From: CAZWSE01 sp964636575 | Lineage (GTDB): Bacteria > Pseudomonadota > Alphaproteobacteria > Rhodobacterales > Rhodobacteraceae | NCBI GenBank assembly: GCA_964636575.1 | Contig: CAZWSE010000039.1 | Location: 1 to 30,032 of the forward strand | Direction: 5' to 3' | DNA length: 30,032 nucleotides | Shown here: piece after piece, positions 23,176-30,032 of the stretch | How positions within the stretch are numbered: position 1 is the stretch's first letter | How the letters are laid out: each line of letters begins with the position of its first letter | Notes under the pieces: model-generated | Told to the model about the DNA's origin: nothing | The model's database searches: none | The model's input: the letters and a program-made list of their open reading frames with translations, nothing else | Translations under genes and position numbers: made by a program

Positions 23176-24128
23176 GTTGGTCCGGCCGGATCATCGGTAC
23201 CTACAATGTGGTAAAGGCTCGCCTCGCCCGTCATCGAAGGCACGGCAGCATGAGGCAGGTTTTCGGGAACGGACATGGTATCGCCGGGTGCGAGTACGGT
23301 TTCCCCACCTTCCCAAGTCACCAACCAATGCCCGCGCATGGGCATCAGAACCGAAGGGCGATCATGCTGGTGCATCTTGTCAGTGGCCGATGACCGCGTG
23401 ACCAGATCAACCTCAAAGCCGGGTTTGTCGCGGATAATCCCCGCCTCACCAATGACTTTGCAAGGCGTATCCTTGGCCAGACAAACCATATCCCAATAGC
23501 GACGGACCCCCATACCTACGACCTGCATGGGATTCATCTCAGGATAGTCCTTCAACTCAGCTTCGGTCAGCTTTGGCATTGGCGTCACGCCATCGGGCAA
23601 GGCCTGCCCCTTCTTGCTGTCGTAAAGGCTGCCGTTCTCGCCAAGGATCAGGCCATGTTCAGCCGCATCTTCAATCACCTGTGGCGCCCAGATCACGCCG
23701 CCGCCTGCATCATCGCCGCCAAGGATCGCCATGATCATCCCGTAGTCGGTGCCGATGTTCTCAAACCCACGGAAGATGCCCGTTGGGATGTTGATGATGT
23801 CGCCTTCCTCCAACACGACCTCGCCCGCGGTTCCGTAACGGCCCCAGAAAAAGCGCCAGCGGCCGGAGAGAACAAAGAAAACCTCAGCCGTGCGATGGCT
23901 GTGGAGCGAGTTCCGACACTTCGGAGGCTGACCAGCAGCCCCGATGTTGAACCCGTGCGGAATGCCAATGTGCACATGCTGATCAGGTGATTCTGAGACC
24001 CCACCCCCAATGATCGTAAAGTTCTCTTTTTGATCACTGCCAGGGGTATGGGCGTCAATAAATGCAGTCTTGCAGGGCATCAATTCGCCGTAGCGGACAA
24101 TACGAGGGGCCATTTGCTCAGGGGTCAT
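23163..24128 (-). CDS. Bicupin protein, dioxygenase/isomerase-like
   Basis: A 321-residue protein with two cupin domains. In cupin 1 His76, His78 and Glu82 are in place, but the last ligand position is Arg120 instead of His. In cupin 2 His253, His255 and His293 are in place, but the Glu position is Ser259. Each domain thus keeps three of four usual metal ligands. The layout recalls gentisate dioxygenase-like and other bicupins, but no reaction can be named. AAAGGA upstream supports the ATG at 24128; the longer frame has no such site. It is the first gene of a four-gene group with the methyltransferases and RraA-like protein. Confidence 0.78.
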   Translation of the reverse strand: MTPEQMAPRIVRYGELMPCKTAFIDAHTPGSDQKENFTIIGGGVSESPDQHVHIGIPHGFNIGAAGQPPKCRNSLHSHRTAEVFFVLSGRWRFFWGRYGTAGEVVLEEGDIINIPTGIFRGFENIGTDYGMIMAILGGDDAGGGVIWAPQVIEDAAEHGLILGENGSLYDSKKGQALPDGVTPMPKLTEAELKDYPEMNPMQVVGMGVRRYWDMVCLAKDTPCKVIGEAGIIRDKPGFEVDLVTRSSATDKMHQHDRPSVLMPMRGHWLVTWEGGETVLAPGDTMSVPENLPHAAVPSMTGEASLYHIVGTDDPAGPTWQG

Positions 24129-24169
24129 GACATATCCTTTCCACGGAGACCGGCAAAGGCAGTCCCACA

Positions 24170-24191
24170 CTTCATTTTTCCAAAAATACTC
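24170..24191 (-). repeat. Copy 2 of a shared intergenic motif
   Basis: On the minus strand GAGTATTTTTGGAAAAATG followed by AAG, with an inner ATTTTT/AAAAAT inverted repeat. It resembles 19303-19325 on the plus strand. It lies in the 117-base space before the bicupin gene, the largest gap but one in this minus-strand block. Confidence 0.4.
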
Positions 24192-24245
24192 AAATCACCA
24201 CGCCAAAACTCGCGAGACAACCATCATTCAAAAGCCGCACCACCG

Positions 24246-25214
24246 TCATCCTGTCTTCAGCAATATCTGCTTCCAAACAGATGTTTCATCAAACAGCGTA
24301 TAGTCGCGGCGTAACCCCCAAGGGCCAAACTCAGCATGGGTGATGCCAAGCACATAAACATCCGCACCAGTTGGCGCACCAAACATACCCCAGCCATCAT
24401 GCTTGCCCTGCAAAGACCACCGCAGCGCAGCCCGCGGCGGCATCATCGGGTCTTCACGCCCGATCTGGTGATCAATGGTAAACTTGGCGGACGGAAACGA
24501 CGCCCGCAGCCCCATCCAGAACTTGTCCACCGGTGCGAAGCTATGGCCGGTTCGACCGCCCGGGTATTCAGACACCACAGCCCGATCATAAACAGCCGGA
24601 ATAGCGGCCATATCTGCCCCCATAATGCGTGTAATCAAATCGCCCAACTTTGCCCCCCATTCATTGTCATTGCCACGACCTGTGTAAGGGCCTGCAATGT
24701 CATTGGCAGGGGTCAGCGGTTGAACGCAAGCATCAGGCCCACCTTCGCGCTCAATCAGATCGGCAGCATAGGCTTTCGCCTCCCATCCCATCTGACGCAC
24801 GATGGCCCCTTGGTCACGGATCAACCATTCATCGTTGATCTGATTGTTGATCGCATGACAATCGGCCATGATCCGGTAGACCAGTTTCTTACCGGTCGCC
24901 GCGCCATACATCCCGTCTGCCATGTGGGTTGCAGTCGACAAAAGCCGGTGCGATGACAGCATCCCGTCGGTCGGGGTGCCTGACCAGATCACATCTTCGC
25001 CCAGCAAGGTGCGGTCGGGAAACTCAGCCAGCGTGGCCATTGTGGCTCCGATAACGGATTGGTTTCCGACAACGACGGAGGCCGGTGACCGCACTACGAT
25101 GTCCGGGGAATAGTAGTCGTGCAAGGTCGCGATGCCGCGATCTTCCCAAATCTCTTTTGTGATCCCGATGATGTAATCGGGAAAGTCCTTGAACCGGTTC
25201 GAGAAGCCTTTCAT
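24246..25214 (-). CDS. Two-domain SnoaL/NTF2-like protein
   Basis: A 322-residue protein with two NTF2-like folds in tandem, about 1-155 and 185-322. Domain 1 has IWEDRGIATLHDYYSPDIVVRSP and domain 2 has SFAPVDKFWMGLRASFPSAKF; both are patterns of polyketide-cyclase-like or ester-cyclase-like SnoaL proteins. Reaction and substrate are unknown. The ATG overlaps the end of the LacI gene by 4 bases. It is one of three NTF2-like proteins made by this operon, and its sequence is the most divergent of them. Confidence 0.75.
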   Translation of the reverse strand: MKGFSNRFKDFPDYIIGITKEIWEDRGIATLHDYYSPDIVVRSPASVVVGNQSVIGATMATLAEFPDRTLLGEDVIWSGTPTDGMLSSHRLLSTATHMADGMYGAATGKKLVYRIMADCHAINNQINDEWLIRDQGAIVRQMGWEAKAYAADLIEREGGPDACVQPLTPANDIAGPYTGRGNDNEWGAKLGDLITRIMGADMAAIPAVYDRAVVSEYPGGRTGHSFAPVDKFWMGLRASFPSAKFTIDHQIGREDPMMPPRAALRWSLQGKHDGWGMFGAPTGADVYVLGITHAEFGPWGLRRDYTLFDETSVWKQILLKTG

Positions 25215-26230
25215 GGCGTATATCCTTCAGGTACGCGCGCTGAGCGACGCAAAATTAGCGGGCTGTCGAGTTTCACTTGTCGCGCAGGCGCATGAGGTTT
25301 TTCTATCTGGCCAATAAGCGTCTGAACGGCCTCAAAGACCATTTTGTTAGCGCGCTGGCGCACGGTTGTCAGCGCATACCCGCCCCAAGCAGCGGGTGGC
25401 ACATCGTCATACCCGACAACAGAGACGTCGTGCGGAACCGACAACTGCAAATCATCTCGCAGCACATCCATCACAGCAAACGCCATATGATCGTTCGCAA
25501 CAAACACGGCATCCGGGCGATCCTTGCAGTCAAACATCCGCAATGCGGCTGCGCGGGCCTTGGCCACATTAAACTCACCCACTTCTCGCGCAAACACTGA
25601 CTGCCCTGCCTCAGCAAGACCTGCACTAAACCCCGTCTCACGGTCCCGCTGGGTAGACGCCCCTTCCCATCCGGCGATATACCCGATACGCCGATGTCCA
25701 CCCGCGCACAAGAACCGCGCCACGGCATGCCCACCCGCATAATTGTCAGAGGTAACAGAATTGATGTGATCGCCGTCTTGGGCACGGTTAAACAATACCA
25801 CAGGAACGCCAGCGGCCTGACAGCGCGCCGTCAGATCAGACGACAAGGCGACCGACGCCATGATGATACCATCCACCTGATAGTCCAGAATTTCATCCAT
25901 CACGTCATCAATATTCTGCGCTGTTTGGGCGGCCATGAAGATGAGAACGTGATAGCCCTTTTCCTGCAAAGACTTGGACAGTTTCTCAATCGCATCAGGA
26001 TAAAAGTAGTTCTCAAGATAAGCCACAACCAACCCAATGATGCGGCTGCGGCCCGTGATCAAGGATCGCGCCAAAACATTCGGGCGATACCCCAAAGCAC
26101 TGGCCGCCTTGCGCACTTTTTCCGCCGTGGATTTGGACACAGAAGCCCCCGGCGTGAACACACGGCTGACCGCAGACCGGCTGACGCCAGCGGCTTGCGC
26201 AACTTGGAGAGATGTCACCTTTTCCGGCAT
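25211..26230 (-). CDS. LacI-family transcriptional regulator inside the catabolic operon
   Basis: A 339-residue LacI/GalR regulator. The DNA-binding helices are in TSLQVAQAAGVSRSAVSRVF at the N terminus. The sensor domain shows IIGLVVAYLENYFYPDAIEKL, VTSDNYAGGHAVARFL and VVGYDDVPPAAWGGYALTTVRQ. It overlaps the SDR stop by one base (TAATG) and the next NTF2-like gene by 4 bases, so it is translated as part of the operon it probably controls. Its operator was not found; it may lie upstream of 30006, outside the window. It is not a near copy of the regulator at 3447. Confidence 0.88.
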   Translation of the reverse strand: MPEKVTSLQVAQAAGVSRSAVSRVFTPGASVSKSTAEKVRKAASALGYRPNVLARSLITGRSRIIGLVVAYLENYFYPDAIEKLSKSLQEKGYHVLIFMAAQTAQNIDDVMDEILDYQVDGIIMASVALSSDLTARCQAAGVPVVLFNRAQDGDHINSVTSDNYAGGHAVARFLCAGGHRRIGYIAGWEGASTQRDRETGFSAGLAEAGQSVFAREVGEFNVAKARAAALRMFDCKDRPDAVFVANDHMAFAVMDVLRDDLQLSVPHDVSVVGYDDVPPAAWGGYALTTVRQRANKMVFEAVQTLIGQIEKPHAPARQVKLDSPLILRRSARVPEGYTP

Positions 26231-26991
26231 TATTCTGCGGTCCAGCCTCCGTCCACTTTAAGGGCGGTACCCGTAACCATGGCGCTTGCATCCGAGGCCA
26301 GATAGGCAACCGCCCCCATGATATCAGACACCTCGCCTGCACGATCCATTTTGATCTTGTCCATCAACCAAGCCACCTTGTCAGGATCATTGAACGTAGG
26401 GGCCGTCAGCGGAGTGCGAATGAATGTGGGACAGACAGTGTTAACGCGAATACCAGCCTTGCCCCACTCAATCGCCATCGCTTTGACCATGCCCTCAAGG
26501 CCATGCTTGGACGCGCAATAGACCGCGCGATCGATGCCGCCGACATGACCCATCTGGCTGCTGATATGAATGATAGACCCGCGCTTGCCCGCAACGGTCA
26601 AAGCTTGGGCGGCATAGACCGACAGAAAATAAGCCGCCTTCATATTGATGCCCATCACGGCATCATAATCGTCAGGCGTTGTGTCCAAAGCTGCCGAATG
26701 CCGCGCAAGTCCAGCGGAATTACAAACAATGTCAAAGGGTTCTGACATGGCCGACTTAAGCCCATCCAGATCGGTCTGATCCAACACAAGCGCTTCGGCC
26801 GAAAACCCTGCCCCTATGATCGCAGTCACAGCCTCCAACAAAGGACCTTCACGGCGCGCCATACAGACCACATGCGCACCCGCTTCAGCCAATGCCATAG
26901 CGCAGCCAAGCCCGATGCCAGAAGAGGCTCCGCTCACAAGCGCGCGCTTTCCGTCCAACCGGAAAGACGGGGTTTTGGGCAAATCTGTCAT
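26230..26991 (-). CDS. Short-chain dehydrogenase/reductase
   Basis: A 253-residue classical SDR. The cofactor motif is SGASSGIG (20-27), NSAG follows at 91-94, and Ser144/145, Tyr158 and Lys162 form the active site (HISSQ, YCASK). The protein ends VDGGW. It is coupled on both sides: ATGA with the two-domain NTF2-like gene and TAATG with the LacI gene. Together with the HisD-type dehydrogenase it gives the same SDR plus HisD pair as hpsO/hpsN, so it may oxidise a neighbouring hydroxyl of the same substrate. Confidence 0.87.
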   Translation of the reverse strand: MTDLPKTPSFRLDGKRALVSGASSGIGLGCAMALAEAGAHVVCMARREGPLLEAVTAIIGAGFSAEALVLDQTDLDGLKSAMSEPFDIVCNSAGLARHSAALDTTPDDYDAVMGINMKAAYFLSVYAAQALTVAGKRGSIIHISSQMGHVGGIDRAVYCASKHGLEGMVKAMAIEWGKAGIRVNTVCPTFIRTPLTAPTFNDPDKVAWLMDKIKMDRAGEVSDIMGAVAYLASDASAMVTGTALKVDGGWTAE

Positions 26992-28037
26992 AGGGCTTTC
27001 CCTGTCTCACTATCAAAACCGGCACGGGCCTTATTGAACTCTCGCAGGCGGGCAAAGACATCCACACCCAGTTGATCATAGGCGTGCAAGATGTCGACCA
27101 TGACCCAGTTTTCGCGGATCAAACCATTCTCCAACCGCCAGAAATCGAGACTGCGCATTTCGATCTTCTTGCCAGAGGGGGCAATGCCAAGCCATCCATC
27201 GTGACTGACAGTCTGATACATATCGGGCCAACCGGTGACAGCGGCATAGTCGTGGTCTCCAAAGAAATGATAGGTGATCTCATCCACAAAGGCACCGCGA
27301 TCCGGCATGCCGTTTAGAAACGGGATCTGATGCCACTTGCGAAACCCGTCGATACCGCGGCCGGTGCCAATGCCAGACGGGCCATACCATGTCATGCGCG
27401 GATGCCAGAACTTTGGCATCTCCATCACCTCGGGGCCGCCCTGTGATGGATGGCGCTTCATATGGTCGAGCATATCGATGATATGCTGACAAGTGGCAGC
27501 CCCCTTTTCAGCATCAAATGGAGCCGTCACAATGCCGTCTTGGGTAGCCGGTCCAGGGATATGCCATTCGCGCCCCAAAGACGGCGACATCGGCCAAGCA
27601 CCCGCCTGCATCATCACTTCGGGAATATCCCAAAGAGCCTGCACTTCGACGACGCGGTCGCCTTCAAAGCGGTAGAACTCATGAAAGCGCATGTGAACCA
27701 CATGGCCGGTCGGAGGAATATCAAGCCAAGGATGAGTAAACGTCCCCAAATAGTAACCACCACATCCGACCCACGTGTTACCCTCAGGGGTCGGACCCGC
27801 GATGACGATATGATCACGGCGTTCCAGATCAGGAACAGCCGACAAAAGCTCGGCATAGGCTCCCTCAAAAAACCCATCCGGCCCGGTCAAATCACCGATG
27901 GGATGGGCCAAATGGACAACCGCATCTGCCGCCATGACATCAGACAAAGCCGCACGCACATTGGTAGCATCAAAGTCATACATCGCTGCCCGTACTGGCG
28001 CGATCAGATCTTTGTGGCGGGTATGGATGTCACTCAT
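26988..28037 (-). CDS. Two-domain SnoaL/NTF2-like protein
   Basis: A 349-residue protein with two NTF2-like folds. Domain 1 (about 15-160) ends HEFYRFEGDRVVEVQALWDI. Domain 2 (about 185-330) contains LGIAPSGKKIEMRSLDFWRL and ENWVMVDILHAYDQLGVDVF. That second block closely matches the C-terminal part of the single-domain protein encoded at 29476-30006, so the two arose by duplication. The ATG at 28037 is used; a TTG lies one codon upstream. It follows the GC-rich hairpin pair and overlaps the SDR by 4 bases. Proteins of this sort may be cyclases or isomerases, but no function is known. Confidence 0.78.
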   Translation of the reverse strand: MSDIHTRHKDLIAPVRAAMYDFDATNVRAALSDVMAADAVVHLAHPIGDLTGPDGFFEGAYAELLSAVPDLERRDHIVIAGPTPEGNTWVGCGGYYLGTFTHPWLDIPPTGHVVHMRFHEFYRFEGDRVVEVQALWDIPEVMMQAGAWPMSPSLGREWHIPGPATQDGIVTAPFDAEKGAATCQHIIDMLDHMKRHPSQGGPEVMEMPKFWHPRMTWYGPSGIGTGRGIDGFRKWHQIPFLNGMPDRGAFVDEITYHFFGDHDYAAVTGWPDMYQTVSHDGWLGIAPSGKKIEMRSLDFWRLENGLIRENWVMVDILHAYDQLGVDVFARLREFNKARAGFDSETGKAL

Positions 28038-28073
28038 CAATCAGTCACTTCTTTGTTCAAAATAAATCCCGGG

Positions 28074-28126
28074 GGTGCGGGGGCTGGCCCCCGCATGTTG
28101 GTCGCGGTGCGGGGGCTGGCCCCCGC
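28074..28126. repeat. Tandem pair of GC-rich hairpin repeats
   Basis: GCGGGGGCTGGCCCCCGC occurs at 28077-28094 and again at 28109-28126, each as part of a 21-base identical unit starting at 28074 and 28106. Each folds into a 7-bp GC stem with a CTGG loop. They lie in the 104-base space between the HisD-type gene and the two-domain NTF2-like gene. They look like a REP-type element or an RNA processing/attenuation site within the operon. Confidence 0.8.
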
Positions 28127-28141
28127 GGGGCGGGACGCAGG

Positions 28142-29470
28142 TCATTCAGCGGCATCACGGGCAGGCGCGCCGGTGCCATAAGGGACATTTACGCCGCCAT
28201 AGCGACGGACCCGCAGGTTGCATTGCTCGGCATGACCAACGAAGCCTTCCAGCATGCACAAACGCGACCCATAAGCGCCGATCTCGGCAGCAGCGGCATC
28301 GGTAGTCACCTTCTGATAGCTGTGGGTCTTCAGAAACTTGCCCACCCAAAGCCCGCCCGTATAGCGACCGGCTTTCTTGGTGGGCAGGGTGTGATTGGTG
28401 CCTATGACTTTATCGCCGTTGGCGACATTGGTGCGCGGACCAAGGAACAATGCGCCGTAGCAGGTCATATGCTCCAAAAACCAATCATCGCGGTCTGTCA
28501 TCACCTGCACATGCTCAGAGGCGATATCATCGGCGACCTGCAACATCTCGTCATAGGTATCGCACAAGATGACCTCGCCGTATTCATCCCAACTGACACG
28601 GGCGGTATCAGCGGTGGGCAAGATCGTCAGGATGCGGTCAATCTCGGCCAAGGTTTGATCAGCAAGCTTGCGGCTGTTGGTCAGCAAGACAGCGGGCGAG
28701 TTATATCCATGCTCGGCCTGCCCCAGCAAATCCGTAGCGCACATTTCGGCGTCAACGGTTTCATCCGCAATGACCATTGTCTCGGTCGGGCCCGCAAACA
28801 AATCAATCCCGACACGCCCGAAAAGCTGGCGTTTGGCCTCAGCTACAAAGGCATTTCCGGGGCCGACAAGCATATGAACGGGATCAATGGTTTCTGTCCC
28901 CAAGGCCATCGCACCAATGGCCTGAATACCGCCCATCACATAGATCTCATGGGCACCGCCCAGATGCATGGCAGCAATCACAGCGGGGTTGGGTTTGCCC
29001 TTAAAGGGCGGAGTGCAGGCAATGATGCGGGGCACTTTCGCGACGCTGGCCGTCGCAACAGACATATGGGCGGAAGCCACCATCGGGAACTTGCCGCCCG
29101 GCACATAACAGCCCACCGATTGAACGGGGATGTTCTTGTGGCCCAAGATCACACCCGGCATCGTTTCAACCTCAACATCCAACATGCTGTCGCGCTGGAT
29201 TTGGGCAAAGTTGCGCACCTGTTCTTGAGCGAATTTGATGTCTTCCAACTCACGCGGGCTGAGTTGTGCGATCAAATCATCAATCTCAGCCTGAGACAGC
29301 TTGAAAGACGCAGGCGAATAGCTGTCGAACTTCTCAGACAATTCGCGCACGGCCACATCGCCACGGGTCTCTATATCAGCCAAAATCGCCTCAACCGACG
29401 CACGTGTTTTTGCGTCATCCTCGGCGCGGTCCGCGTCTGAACGGGCTGTTTTAAGATGCGTGATTGCCAT
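28142..29470 (-). CDS. HpsN/histidinol dehydrogenase-family dehydrogenase, substrate unknown
   Basis: A 442-residue HisD-superfamily enzyme, paralogous to HpsN at 1971-3278. All catalytic and zinc positions are kept: Gln251, His254 (GQAEHGYNSP), Glu319-His320, Asp353 (NGDKVIGTNH) and His413 (VGHA). The enzyme should oxidise a primary alcohol to an acid in two NAD-dependent steps. Substrate-contact regions differ from HpsN, for example TNHTLPTKKAGRY against TNHVLPTSGAASY, so a different substrate is likely. GGAGGAG at the end of the preceding gene serves as ribosome-binding site, and the ATG is 5 bases after that gene's stop. It has no histidine-synthesis neighbours. Confidence 0.87.
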   Translation of the reverse strand: MAITHLKTARSDADRAEDDAKTRASVEAILADIETRGDVAVRELSEKFDSYSPASFKLSQAEIDDLIAQLSPRELEDIKFAQEQVRNFAQIQRDSMLDVEVETMPGVILGHKNIPVQSVGCYVPGGKFPMVASAHMSVATASVAKVPRIIACTPPFKGKPNPAVIAAMHLGGAHEIYVMGGIQAIGAMALGTETIDPVHMLVGPGNAFVAEAKRQLFGRVGIDLFAGPTETMVIADETVDAEMCATDLLGQAEHGYNSPAVLLTNSRKLADQTLAEIDRILTILPTADTARVSWDEYGEVILCDTYDEMLQVADDIASEHVQVMTDRDDWFLEHMTCYGALFLGPRTNVANGDKVIGTNHTLPTKKAGRYTGGLWVGKFLKTHSYQKVTTDAAAAEIGAYGSRLCMLEGFVGHAEQCNLRVRRYGGVNVPYGTGAPARDAAE

Positions 29471-29475
29471 TCTAC

Positions 29476-30006
29476 CTACTCCTCCGGACGGGGGGCTTGT
29501 GCATCCCCGCGATCATATTTTTCCCAGCCGTGCCCCCCAAAGGCATCGACCCCAAGCTGGGCCATAACATGCGGAAAATCGACCATGACCCAGTTGTCAC
29601 TGATTTTGCCTTCTTCGACTTTCCAGAAATCCATATACCGGATTTCGATACGTTTTCCCGTCGGCGCAATTCCCATAAACGCGCCCGAATGGGTCGCCTC
29701 TTGGCGTCCAAAGGCAGCGGCCCATTCCCCCATAAAAAGCCGCGCCTCATCAACGCAGACCTTATCCGAGAAAGCCGCTTGAAACGGGCGCTGCCAGTTG
29801 TCCTGAAACTCCGTCAGGCCAGACTTGGTTCCGCAACCCTGATTGCCCATCCAACGGAAGCTTTCCTTAAAAAACGCTCCAATCCCGTCGATCGTATGAT
29901 CGTTCAACCCGTCGACCATGTTTTCAATCACGGCCTTGGTCTCGCTCGTCTTGGACATATCCGTATCGCGGGTCAGGACCGCTTGTTCGGGACGTGAACC
30001 TTTCAT
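29476..30006 (-). CDS. Single-domain SnoaL/NTF2-like protein
   Basis: A 176-residue NTF2-like protein. Its C-terminal part, MGIAPTGKRIEIRYMDFWKV and NWVMVDFPHVMAQLGVDAF, is clearly homologous to the second domain of the protein at 26988-28037. The ATG at 30006 has AAGG 8 bases upstream; a later ATG at residue 17 is possible. It lies directly before the HisD-type gene and probably belongs to the same transcript. The start of the operon may be beyond the right edge, since only 26 bases are visible upstream. Confidence 0.78.
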   Translation of the reverse strand: MKGSRPEQAVLTRDTDMSKTSETKAVIENMVDGLNDHTIDGIGAFFKESFRWMGNQGCGTKSGLTEFQDNWQRPFQAAFSDKVCVDEARLFMGEWAAAFGRQEATHSGAFMGIAPTGKRIEIRYMDFWKVEEGKISDNWVMVDFPHVMAQLGVDAFGGHGWEKYDRGDAQAPRPEE

Positions 30007-30032
30007 GTGTTTAGCCTTTTTATGAGTTCCGG

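Noticed and set aside
28223..29440. Long plus-strand open frame of 405 codons
   Set aside because: It is antisense to the complete HisD-type gene, and its product is rich in His and Gly without any family motif. It is a shadow of high-GC third positions.
28142..29470. Biosynthetic histidinol dehydrogenase HisD
   Set aside because: No other his gene is nearby, and the operon consists of NTF2-like, SDR and LacI genes, so a catabolic HpsN-like role fits better.
1..30032. CRISPR arrays, insertion sequences, tRNA or rRNA genes
   Set aside because: No regularly spaced repeats, transposase motifs, terminal inverted repeats or RNA gene patterns were seen.

Overview
The window looks like chromosomal DNA of a marine alphaproteobacterium of the Roseobacter group (Rhodobacteraceae). 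The grounds are moderate GC, many ATGA/TGATG gene junctions, an Irr-type Fur regulator beside fabA, HpsN-like dehydrogenases typical of sulfonate-using roseobacters, and pca genes. All assignments rest on reading motifs and translated proteins; no database search was run.

Region 1 (1-4466) is the upstream part of a 2,3-dihydroxypropane-1-sulfonate (DHPS) catabolic operon on the minus strand: hpsN, hpsO, hpsP and the first 223 bases of a comD-like sulfopyruvate decarboxylase alpha gene that runs off the left edge. A LacI-family regulator is divergent from hpsN. The space between them holds a perfect 20-bp palindrome and a weaker second copy, which are good operator candidates.

Region 2 (4502-10168) is housekeeping. 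It holds irr and fabA, then fabB and fabI for anaerobic-type unsaturated fatty acid synthesis. Three small unrelated genes sit between fabA and fabB: a DUF202 membrane protein, an NTF2-like protein and a membrane protein. After fabI come a small membrane protein, a hairpin terminator and a convergent SlyD-like FKBP.

Region 3 (10336-20573, plus strand) is a tightly packed run: haloacid dehalogenase, alpha/beta hydrolase, serine/threonine dehydratase-like PLP enzyme, EEP-family phosphatase/nuclease, pcaD, a second alpha/beta hydrolase, pcaB and a TetA-like MFS transporter. Almost every junction overlaps or touches. A zinc alcohol dehydrogenase and an enolase-superfamily enzyme follow. pcaC, pcaHG and pcaQ are not in the window.

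Region 4 (20582-30006, minus strand) is the least understood part and the best candidate for an undescribed pathway. In transcription order it encodes an NTF2-like protein, a second HpsN/HisD-type dehydrogenase, a two-domain NTF2-like protein, an SDR, a LacI regulator, another two-domain NTF2-like protein, a bicupin, a SAM methyltransferase, a MetE-C-like zinc methyltransferase and an RraA-family aldolase/decarboxylase. It repeats the HisD + SDR + LacI layout of region 1 with different partners, suggesting inducible oxidation of an unknown hydroxylated, possibly methylated, compound.

The 100-N gap at 21292-21391 is flanked by an identical 55-bp sequence. It is very probably a scaffolding artefact rather than missing DNA.
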